Assembly (NCBI GenBank): GCA_934276695.1
Contig: CAKQTF010000005.1
Span: 1-20,771 of the forward strand
DNA length: 20,771 nt
From: an uncultured Spirochaetales bacterium
Lineage (GTDB): Bacteria > Spirochaetota > Spirochaetia > Sphaerochaetales > Sphaerochaetaceae
Direction of reading: 5' to 3'
Below the pieces are notes generated by a model that worked only from the letters and a program-made list of their open reading frames with translations, did not search any database and had not been told where the DNA came from. The translations under genes were made by a program, and so were the position numbers. This document shows, in pieces, positions 14,417-20,771 of the stretch (the stretch's first letter is position 1; each line of letters begins with the position of its first letter).

Positions 14417-15163
14417 GCCTCTGCTGATCATGAGAAGCGATGAGGCAAGGACTATGAGCACCGCAGATGGAAACAGTGCCATATGAGGATATGTGAGAAG
14501 GAAAGGCCTTGCCTCCTGAAGTATCAGGCCGATTGACGGAGTCGAGACAGAGACTCCTGCACCTATGAAAGAAAGAGATGATTCAATAAGGATAGCAGAA
14601 AGGGCCAGAGATACCGCCTCCTCCCTTAGATAGTATGATGAATGTGGAAGAACATGGCGGAAGAACACCCTCATCTCCCCTGCCCCCTCTGCATAGGCAG
14701 CCTCTATGAATGGCAGCCTATAGATTCTATCCATAACAGAGCAGAATGTCCTTGTAGCACTGGGGACAAACGAGAATACGAGCACATATATTATATTCCT
14801 GATCCCTGGTCCTGAGATAGATGCAAGAAACAGGGCAAGCACAATTGACGGGATCACCTTCATACCATCAAGGACTGCATATAAAACTGGCCTCAGCCTT
14901 CCAGCCTTGATTATAGCGAAAGACAAAGCAGCAGATAATGCCACGGATATCATGGCAGATGAAGCCCCGACTGACAGCGAGACAAGAAAACCATAGGAGA
15001 GACGCGGGAAGAGGGAACGCCCGAATGAGTCACATCCGAAAGGATATGCAAGGGAAGGTCGGGATAGCCTGTTATCCATATCTATAGTCCCGGCTGATGC
15101 AGAGAATACAGAGACAAGGACCATCAGAATGATAATCGCAGCACCAATCCTGAGCCTACGCAT
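14387..15163 (-). CDS. Dpp/Opp-type ABC transporter permease (DppC-like)
   Basis: A 258-residue membrane protein. The periplasmic segment YPFGCDSFGRSLFPRLSYG corresponds to the HP-GTD--GRD--SR motif of DppC/OppC. The EAA loop is FIEAAYAEGAGEMRVFFRHVLPHS (about 150-173). ATG 15163 lies inside the end of the upstream permease gene (8-base overlap), so translation is coupled. The protein is somewhat shorter than usual, mostly in the N-terminal cytoplasmic part. It is the last gene of the operon, and no DppD/DppF-type ATPase follows because recR is convergent. The substrate may be peptides, a metal chelate or an oligosaccharide. Confidence 0.88.
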   Translation of the reverse strand: MRRLRIGAAIIILMVLVSVFSASAGTIDMDNRLSRPSLAYPFGCDSFGRSLFPRLSYGFLVSLSVGASSAMISVALSAALSFAIIKAGRLRPVLYAVLDGMKVIPSIVLALFLASISGPGIRNIIYVLVFSFVPSATRTFCSVMDRIYRLPFIEAAYAEGAGEMRVFFRHVLPHSSYYLREEAVSLALSAILIESSLSFIGAGVSVSTPSIGLILQEARPFLLTYPHMALFPSAVLIVLASSLLMISRGLRELDSPSE

Positions 15164-16091
15164 ATTGCCTCCCGATCCTTGGGTCCGCGACTGCGATCAG
15201 GATCTCAGAGATTATGAAAAGCACAGCAGATATCACAGAGAGGAGCAGAAGGGAGATTCCAAGCAGGATGCTGTCACGGGCAAGTGCTGCGGATACGAGC
15301 ATTGATCCGATTCCAGGAAGCGCAAACACAGTCTCGACAACAGCAGATCCTGCAATGCCGGATACAGCATTCTGAAACAGCATGGCAATAGCAACCGGCA
15401 TTGATGGACGAAGCGCTTCCCTGAATAGCGCTTCCCCATCACTGAGTCCCCAGGCTCTGGATGCTGCGATATAATCAGAGCCAAGGCTATCCCTCAAAGC
15501 ATTCATGAACATCCTGGGATACAGTGCGCTCTGCACTGCAGCAACAGTAAGAGACGGAAGGAACAATGATCTGATATGGCTGAACACTCCTGATTCCAAA
15601 GGTATATAGCCAGCCACAGGGAATAATCTCAGAGTGACAGCGAAGACAATGATCAGCATGAATGCAATCAGGAATGATGGCAGGGAAAGCCCTATTGCAG
15701 ATGCTGCTGAGAGCAGCTTCTCACTGAACGAGTCCTTACGCACTGATGCATGTACTGCCAGAGGAAAAGAAAACAGGATAGATATAGTCCCAGATATAAG
15801 AGTAAGCGATAATGTCACAGGAAACCTGGATGCAATCAGCTCCCTTATATCCCTTCCAGCCGCATTATGCCCCCACTTCAGCGATAGGAATGAGCGCATG
15901 AAAGCACAGTAGCGGATAAAGAATGGCAGATCATCATGGCCTTCCATGGCTATTCCCACTGCCACATCATCACCATAGATATATGCCATGGGATCTCCTT
16001 CTGCCCTATCCATAAGGAAGAAAACAAGCAGGGAGACGAATAAAACAGTGATCACCACTGAAAGAGATCTATGGAAAACATACCTTCTCAA
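15156..16091 (-). CDS. Dpp/Opp-type ABC transporter permease (DppB-like)
   Basis: A 311-residue inner-membrane protein. Helix 1 (VFHRSLSVVITVLFVSLLVFFLM) is followed by the large periplasmic loop usual for DppB. The EAA loop is DYIAASRAWGLSDGEALFRE with LRPSMPV, and the C-terminus VADPRIGRQYA is typical. The start is TTG at 16089-16091, overlapping the TGA of the binding-protein gene in TTGA; this coupling and the MRRYVFHR alignment support it. The stop is TAG at 15156-15158. It should form a heterodimer with the DppC-like protein. Confidence 0.9.
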   Translation of the reverse strand: MRRYVFHRSLSVVITVLFVSLLVFFLMDRAEGDPMAYIYGDDVAVGIAMEGHDDLPFFIRYCAFMRSFLSLKWGHNAAGRDIRELIASRFPVTLSLTLISGTISILFSFPLAVHASVRKDSFSEKLLSAASAIGLSLPSFLIAFMLIIVFAVTLRLFPVAGYIPLESGVFSHIRSLFLPSLTVAAVQSALYPRMFMNALRDSLGSDYIAASRAWGLSDGEALFREALRPSMPVAIAMLFQNAVSGIAGSAVVETVFALPGIGSMLVSAALARDSILLGISLLLLSVISAVLFIISEILIAVADPRIGRQYA

Positions 16092-17599
16092 CGCTTTTCC
16101 TTCTTATAGGCATTCCAGAAATAGAACCCATTGTTTATTATAACGCCATCAAGGGATGTGCTCTCTGCATATGCTGTCGTATAATGCCCTGGCACAACCA
16201 CAGGAACGCTTTCCCATAATGCATGCTGTGCATCACGCCATATCCTGATGCCTTCCTCATACCCGGCATAATTCATCCCCTCCATGATCCTTAACCCCTC
16301 CGCATCCTCATCTATCCATCCAGGATAAGATGATGAGAGATACAGCTTCATCTGAGGCAGCGGAACCGATGAGTATGCAGAGATCAGGATATCCCACGCT
16401 GTGCTGTCTGACCGTCTTGCCATCATTGAAGACCAGTCCAGAACTATGAGTTCAGCGTCAATGCCGATTTTTCCAAGGTCATCTGCAAGAGAGACTGCAA
16501 GCTTATCCATATTCGAGCTATTTGAAGTGAGTATCCTGACCTTTTCCCCGTTATAAGTGCTTTTTTTAAGAGCTGCGGCTGCCTGCTCTGTATTCTGCCC
16601 TTCATATGGGTTCCAATCAGCAACGCTGAACGGCTGTTCCTTCTCCATGTAATCGCTGTGGATGCTCCAGCCATAATCGCCATAGCATGCCTTCATGAGC
16701 TTTCTGCTATCAACAGCCAGTGATACAGCTTTCCTGAATTCCGCATCACATCCTATTCCTTCTCTCTTATTGAACACAATCCCGATAGATCCGGACTCTG
16801 CTCCCTCTATGACATCCACACCTGAATCCTTCCTGCTATAAAGAGCCCTGTCCTCACTCATCACATCATTCGCGAAATCATAGGCTCCGCTGAGCATTCC
16901 AAGAGATCTTGTGACTGAATCAGGGACAAAGAAGTAAACCAAGCGCTCAGTTCTTGCCCTGCCTTTATCTCCATATGGGGAATAACCATCAAAAGCCACA
17001 AGCTCTATCTTCTCTCCGGCATTCCATTTATCTATCATGTATGGCCCTGTTCCGATGAAAGCGGTGACAACTTCATTGCCATCAAGCTCTTTTATCACTT
17101 CAGACGGCATTATCACAGCGCTCTGAGGAGAAGATGCGATCAGAACTGGAAGAAAAGATAGTGAGCAGTCAGCTGAAATGCCGATTCCATCCTCTGTCTC
17201 ATAGAATCTTGCTCCTCCTGTGATATCAGAGGCTGCCTTATACAGATCAAGCCACCTGTTCATCGAAAGCATTGCATCTTCTGGATCGAGCAGGCTGCCA
17301 TCATGGAATCTGATTCCATCCCTGATCCTGAATGTCAGGATGCGTGAATCAGAAGATAATGAATAGCTATCAGCAAGCTCTGTCTGTATATTCCCAGCAT
17401 TATCCATTGTCAGCAGCTTCTCATAGATATTCCCTACCGATATGATGCGGCTGATCAGGGATGTATTGACCATGACATCAAGAGTCGGAGGCTCCTGAGA
17501 GACAGCAACTCTGATCGTCTCTGCTGCAGAGCTCTCACGATCCTGGCACGAAGCCAGGAAAAAAACTGAAACAATAAATGCAATAACAATCTTCTTCAT
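16088..17599 (-). CDS. ABC transporter substrate-binding lipoprotein (family 5, DppA/OppA-like)
   Basis: A 503-residue lipoprotein from ATG 17599. MKKIVIAFIVSVFFLASC is a lipoprotein signal with lipobox LASC, giving lipidated Cys18. Family 5 features follow: IRVAVSQEPPTLDVMV, YEKLLTMD, FRIRDGIRFHDGSLLDPEDAMLS, GTGPYMIDKW, and FRKAVSLAVDSRKL. The frame also contains ATG at 17629, ten codons upstream; neither has a clear Shine-Dalgarno sequence, so the start is unsettled. It heads an operon with the two Dpp-type permeases. The ligand cannot be told; family members bind peptides, nickel, haem or sugars. Confidence 0.9.
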   Translation of the reverse strand: MKKIVIAFIVSVFFLASCQDRESSAAETIRVAVSQEPPTLDVMVNTSLISRIISVGNIYEKLLTMDNAGNIQTELADSYSLSSDSRILTFRIRDGIRFHDGSLLDPEDAMLSMNRWLDLYKAASDITGGARFYETEDGIGISADCSLSFLPVLIASSPQSAVIMPSEVIKELDGNEVVTAFIGTGPYMIDKWNAGEKIELVAFDGYSPYGDKGRARTERLVYFFVPDSVTRSLGMLSGAYDFANDVMSEDRALYSRKDSGVDVIEGAESGSIGIVFNKREGIGCDAEFRKAVSLAVDSRKLMKACYGDYGWSIHSDYMEKEQPFSVADWNPYEGQNTEQAAAALKKSTYNGEKVRILTSNSSNMDKLAVSLADDLGKIGIDAELIVLDWSSMMARRSDSTAWDILISAYSSVPLPQMKLYLSSSYPGWIDEDAEGLRIMEGMNYAGYEEGIRIWRDAQHALWESVPVVVPGHYTTAYAESTSLDGVIINNGFYFWNAYKKEKR

Positions 17600-17660
17600 C
17601 AATGAAAGTCTAATTGGAAGGCCTTTCATTGTATATGGAGAATACAGAAATAACGCATAA

Positions 17661-17669
17661 AATATAGCA
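17661..17669 (-). promoter_or_regulatory. Putative extended -10 promoter of the Dpp-type operon
   Basis: The minus strand reads TGCTATATT, an extended -10 (TG-N-TATATT). No good -35 is seen, which extended -10 promoters tolerate. Transcription would begin near 17654, just upstream of both candidate start codons of the binding-protein gene. Confidence 0.35.
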
Positions 17670-17682
17670 TTGCACAGGCCCG

Positions 17683-18519
17683 ATGATTATCATTGTAAAC
17701 ATGAAGGACAGGTATCTTTACGGAAAGAAAGCCCTCGTAACCGGAGCAACAAGCGGGATCGGGGAGAAGATAGCCATCGCACTGGCTTCTGCTGGCTATA
17801 CTGTATATGGAGTCTCACGCCATGCACCTGAGAAGGAAGAGAGAATCGGAGCTGGAACTCTCATCCTCAGGAAAATGGACATTACAGATGAGGAATCAAT
17901 CAGGAATGTACTTGATGAGATCGGCAGTTTTGCGCTTCTTGTACAGGCTGCTGGATTCGGCATCGCAGGCCCGGCAGAAGACAGCGATATCTCTCTCGTA
18001 AGAGCACAGTTTGAGACAAACTACTTCGGCTCACTGACGCTGACCAGGCTTGCCTCTCCAGTGCTTAGATCAAATAAAAGATCCATGATCATTGCTGTCT
18101 CATCAGTTGCAGGGAGAGTCCCGCTGCCATACCAGTCCCATTACAGCTGTACAAAATATGCACTGGAAGCATTCTATGAGACTCTCAGAATCGAAGGAAA
18201 GCCATTCGGTCTGACTGTAGCAATAATCGAGCCTGGAGACCTGCATACAGGCTTCACAGCCCGAAGAAAGAGCGCAATACCATCAGGTTCTCCATATTCT
18301 GAATACTACAATAAGGCATTGAAGCAGATTGAGCATGATGAATTGTCAGGAAAAGGACCGGAAGTGATCTCAGATGCAGTAATGAAGATAGTAAGAAGAA
18401 GGAATCCGCCTGTAAGGACAGTAGTCGGAATAAACTATAAGGCTCTCACATTCCTTCTCAGATTCCTGCCTGACAGGCTTGTTCTATTCATTCTTGGCAG
18501 GATGTACCACGCAGAGTGA
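17683..18519 (+). CDS. Short-chain dehydrogenase/reductase (SDR)
   Basis: A 278-residue Rossmann-fold oxidoreductase. The cofactor loop TGATSGIG is at 20-27 and R46 (VSRHAP) suggests NADP(H). D66 lies in KMDITD. The catalytic set is N113, S141 (AVSSVAG), Y154 and K158 (YSCTKYALE). Where most family members have NNAG this protein has QAAG (88-91), losing the structural asparagine. The C-terminal tail (about 240-278) is hydrophobic and may contact membrane. ATG 17683 is taken as start; ATG 17701 is possible, and neither has a strong ribosome site. It is a single gene divergent from the Dpp-type operon. The substrate is unknown, with a lipid or sterol-like alcohol as one option. Confidence 0.88.
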   Translation: MIIIVNMKDRYLYGKKALVTGATSGIGEKIAIALASAGYTVYGVSRHAPEKEERIGAGTLILRKMDITDEESIRNVLDEIGSFALLVQAAGFGIAGPAEDSDISLVRAQFETNYFGSLTLTRLASPVLRSNKRSMIIAVSSVAGRVPLPYQSHYSCTKYALEAFYETLRIEGKPFGLTVAIIEPGDLHTGFTARRKSAIPSGSPYSEYYNKALKQIEHDELSGKGPEVISDAVMKIVRRRNPPVRTVVGINYKALTFLLRFLPDRLVLFILGRMYHAE

Positions 18520-18531
18520 TACTAATAACAC

Positions 18532-18576
18532 ATTATAGAGGAATACCCACAATCATATATGAGGATTCACTATAAT
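18532..18576. terminator. Imperfect hairpin between convergent genes, probable terminator
   Basis: ATTATAG (18532-18538) pairs with CTATAAT (18570-18576), and GAAT with ATTC inside it. It lies between the convergent SDR and methyltransferase genes, where the restriction-modification segment meets the rest of the chromosome. T-rich sequence follows only about 12 bases downstream. Confidence 0.4.
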
Positions 18577-18619
18577 GAGTCTTGCGTGATTTTATAATAG
18601 AAACACCTGAATCTATTGA

Positions 18620-19816
18620 TTAGATAAGATCTTTAATCCGATTACCCATAATTTCAATAAGTCCTACAACAAGAGCATTGCCCATACAGAAATATCTGAA
18701 TTTCTCTGGCATTCCTGTATTAGTCCAGTCATCTGGAAAACCATCCAGTCTTTCACATTCAATCGGGGTAAGCAATCTCATTTTACCTGAACTAGGGTCT
18801 TTAACTACATGTGTAGTCCTGTTCTTGCTTGATTCGGAAGTAAGCATTGTCCGACTAGGCTTATCTAAATAATCTGGATATGCAATTGGTCCTTCAGAAT
18901 AATAATATTCATGTCCATTAGATGATTTACGAAGTTCACGCTTTGCACCTTTCATATAAGTCCATTTCGGCAAATCTTCATCTTTCAGCTCGTATTTATC
19001 AGCTGGATTCTTTTCTAGAATGTCACCCAATGTCATTTGCTTTCCATGATAATCTGGATCGAGCCGCGTAGTATGGCAGCAGAAATCAATACAGATACCG
19101 CTGTTATCAAAATCAGCAGAGAAATCATCAGAAAGACTTACTAAATCCTGAGGGATGTCAATAAGCCTGGAATCTGAACCATCATATTTCTTAGAAGGGA
19201 AAACAGGAGCAAAGAATCCAGAAGATGTAAGGATAGTACCAAAATCTCTGCTATACAATGTTCTCTGAGTACTTTTCTGGTTTGTAGCAAATATAAATGT
19301 CCTTCTTCTACGCTGAGGAAAACCATATTCGGCAGCATTTATTACCTTCCACTCAACTGAATATCCAAGAGAGTTCAGACAGGAAAGGATGATTCCAAAG
19401 TCCCTTCCTCTCTGTTTTGCTGGAGACCGAAGGAGCCTGTCAACATTCTCAAGCAGAACATAAGGAGGTCTTTTGCTTTCAATTATTCTGCGTATTTCCC
19501 ACCAGAGAACCCCTTTTTTACCTTCTATTCCCTTTGAATTAATCAAAGTAGATGCGACAGAATAATCCTGGCAAGGGAACCCTCCGACAAGAAGAGTGTG
19601 CGTGGGTATGTCTTCCGCATTCACTTCAGAGATATCCTGATTGCTGTTTATGCTATCTGGGAAATGCTTATTATAACAATCAAATGCCCATTGGTTTTTC
19701 TTGCCAGGTTCCCATTGATTAGCAAATACAGTTTTCCACCCGCTTTTCTCCAGACCGAGCCGGAAACCTCCGACTCCAGCAAAAAGCTCAACAACATCAA
19801 GATTATCTTTTGACAT
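18620..19816 (-). CDS. C5-cytosine DNA methyltransferase, Sau3AI-like (GATC)
   Basis: A 398-residue modification enzyme that would methylate the cytosine of GATC. Conserved motifs appear in order: I, VELFAGVGGFRLGLE (9-23); IV, GGFPCQDYSVAS with catalytic Cys82; VI, LLENVDRLL (ENV 123-125); VIII, GFPQRRRRTFIF (166-176). A target-recognition region follows, and the C-terminal motif X reads FCMGNALVVGLIE. NQWEPGKK and KGIEGKKGVLWW are like M.Sau3AI, which fits the Sau3AI-like endonuclease beside it. The frame opens at ATG 19825, but ATG 19816 is preferred because GAAGGA lies eight bases upstream of it. Its coding sequence holds only two GATC sites. Specificity is inferred from family and partner. 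Confidence 0.9.
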   Translation of the reverse strand: MSKDNLDVVELFAGVGGFRLGLEKSGWKTVFANQWEPGKKNQWAFDCYNKHFPDSINSNQDISEVNAEDIPTHTLLVGGFPCQDYSVASTLINSKGIEGKKGVLWWEIRRIIESKRPPYVLLENVDRLLRSPAKQRGRDFGIILSCLNSLGYSVEWKVINAAEYGFPQRRRRTFIFATNQKSTQRTLYSRDFGTILTSSGFFAPVFPSKKYDGSDSRLIDIPQDLVSLSDDFSADFDNSGICIDFCCHTTRLDPDYHGKQMTLGDILEKNPADKYELKDEDLPKWTYMKGAKRELRKSSNGHEYYYSEGPIAYPDYLDKPSRTMLTSESSKNRTTHVVKDPSSGKMRLLTPIECERLDGFPDDWTNTGMPEKFRYFCMGNALVVGLIEIMGNRIKDLI

Positions 19817-19838
19817 CAAAAACATCCTTCAATGTAAC

Positions 19839-19872
19839 ATAGTAACCGATCCCACCGCCTCTTTTCAAGATC
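19839..19872 (-). promoter_or_regulatory. Putative methyltransferase promoter bracketed by two GATC sites
   Basis: On the minus strand TTGAAA (19863-19868) and TACTAT (19839-19844) are 18 bases apart. One GATC (19848-19851) lies in the spacer and the other (19869-19872) abuts the -35. Methylation of these sites could change promoter strength and give the system self-regulation. Confidence 0.4.
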
Positions 19873-19906
19873 ATTTTCAACTTAATTTTAAAAAATACAT
19901 CCAAAC

Positions 19907-19921
19907 CTGTTATCATAACAG
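19907..19921. repeat. Palindrome just upstream of the endonuclease ribosome site
   Basis: CTGTTATCATAACAG has perfect 7-base arms around one central C. It lies 18 bases before the endonuclease ATG, immediately ahead of AAAGGGAG. It might be an operator, part of the promoter (TATCAT inside it could serve as -10), or an mRNA hairpin near the ribosome site. Confidence 0.45.
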
Positions 19922-19939
19922 TAATAAAGGGAGACACCA

Positions 19940-20771
19940 ATGAAGTGGAATTCTGAAGAAGAATTAGTTGATTACGCAAAAGAACTCGAATACAGCACAG
20001 TCAAAGATACAAATCAAAGGCTTTCAGATAATAACAAACTCGTTCTGAAATCAATACCTGATTATTCTAAGCAATATAGAGGGAAAGGTAGATTCGGGGA
20101 ATTTCTCGAAGAAAACTATTTCGGGAAAGAGAATGACACAGCATCAAAACCAGATTTTGCAGAGGTCGGAGTAGAGCTTAAAGCTGTTCCACTTATAAAA
20201 AGAGAAAAAGGAATAGTCGTAAAGGAGAGAATTGTATTAAACAAATTCAGTTTCTGTGATATTGCAAGAGAAAACTTTGCCACATCTCATTTTCTAGAAA
20301 AGAATGCAAAACTATTATTCGTGTTTTATTTCCATGACAATGCACTAAGGCCAGAGGATAAAAAGATTGATATCGTAGAGTTATGGAGTGTACTGCATCA
20401 TGACATAGAGCAGATTAGAGCAGACTGGCAATTCATTGTTGACAAGATAAAGGATAAAAGAGCCCATGAGCTATCTGAAGGAGATACCATGTACCTGGGT
20501 GCATGCACAAAGGGGAGCACTGCTCTGGCCTCAATGCAGATCCAGCCTAATTCCTCAATCATGGCAAGAGGCCGTGCTCTATGCTTCAAAATATCCTATG
20601 CAAATATGATTTATAAGCTGTTATCAGCAAATCATCAAGCAAGGGAAAAAGAATATAAGAAATCAATATACAAGGGGAAAGACTGGATTCCTCTGGACGG
20701 AAAGATACACCAGCTTACAGACAAGTTTATTGGCATGTCTGGAAGAGAAATATATAAGCATTTCAATAAAC
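19940..20771 (+). CDS. Sau3AI-like type II restriction endonuclease (partial, cut at the right edge)
   Basis: The first 277 residues are present and the frame is still open at the window end; Sau3AI has about 490. ATG 19940 follows AAAGGGAG at a proper distance. The MutH/Sau3AI-type catalytic signature is visible: E54 in GRFGEFLEENYFG, then D72 (KPDFAE) and E79-x-K81 (VELKA). Further blocks recalling Sau3AI are ERIVLNKFSFCDIARENFATSHFL (96-119) and RAHELSEGDTMYLGACTKGS (174-193), where Sau3AI has KAHELSEGLTSYLAPCTKGA. The enzyme would cut 5' of unmethylated GATC. It is divergent from its methyltransferase, with 123 bases between the two chosen starts. The second, DNA-binding MutH-like half lies beyond the window. 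Only one GATC occurs in this part of the gene. Confidence 0.9.
   Translation, partial: MKWNSEEELVDYAKELEYSTVKDTNQRLSDNNKLVLKSIPDYSKQYRGKGRFGEFLEENYFGKENDTASKPDFAEVGVELKAVPLIKREKGIVVKERIVLNKFSFCDIARENFATSHFLEKNAKLLFVFYFHDNALRPEDKKIDIVELWSVLHHDIEQIRADWQFIVDKIKDKRAHELSEGDTMYLGACTKGSTALASMQIQPNSSIMARGRALCFKISYANMIYKLLSANHQAREKEYKKSIYKGKDWIPLDGKIHQLTDKFIGMSGREIYKHFNK

Noticed and set aside
1-20771. CRISPR arrays, tRNA genes, transposases or phage genes
   Set aside because: No regular direct repeats, cloverleaf patterns or recognisable mobile-element proteins were seen on either strand.

Overview
The window looks like a stretch of bacterial chromosome of moderate, fairly low G+C. It carries a housekeeping core (SRP RNA, dnaX, ybaB-type and recR genes), two ABC import loci, and a restriction-modification system at the right edge. 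A host-associated spirochaete of the Sphaerochaeta/Treponema type is my best guess, from the signal-peptide style of the sugar-binding protein (residues around FANGSAE) and the YesM/YesN-type carbohydrate locus. This is inference: no 16S rRNA or other decisive marker is present, and a Firmicute is not excluded.

Left edge (1-1125): a HypB/UreG-type GTPase, cut by the window edge, is divergent from a Crp/Fnr-family regulator. The 119-bp gap between them holds three palindromes. Two share a GTTA-N8-TAAC layout and sit beside the two start codons, so the regulator probably controls both genes.

Carbohydrate locus (1190-10006): a two-component system (AraC-type response regulator plus YesM-type kinase) heads a minus-strand operon that continues with a YetA/PL26-like rhamnogalacturonan lyase gene and a family 1 solute-binding protein. 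Divergent from it are two sugar ABC permeases and a UlaG-like metallo-hydrolase. This resembles the Bacillus yes/yet/lpl pectin logic: sense an oligosaccharide, import it, cleave it in the cytoplasm. The lyase gene is interrupted by one in-frame TAG, and the second permease seems to lack part of its first membrane helix, so the locus may be decaying in this strain. No ATPase gene is present.

Middle (10108-14416): a MATE exporter on the minus strand, then on the plus strand a small SRP RNA, dnaX, a YbaB-type nucleoid protein and recR, tightly packed with overlaps.

Right (14387-18519): a minus-strand Dpp/Opp-type operon (lipoprotein binding protein and two permeases, again without ATPases), divergent from a short-chain dehydrogenase.

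Right edge (18620-20771): a complete C5-cytosine methyltransferase divergent from the first 277 residues of a Sau3AI-like endonuclease. Together they form a GATC-specific type II system. Its coding sequences contain few GATC sites compared with dnaX, and its short divergent promoter holds two that bracket the putative methyltransferase promoter.

No CRISPR array, tRNA, transposase, prophage gene or origin was recognised. No gene-free stretch exceeds 300 bases.
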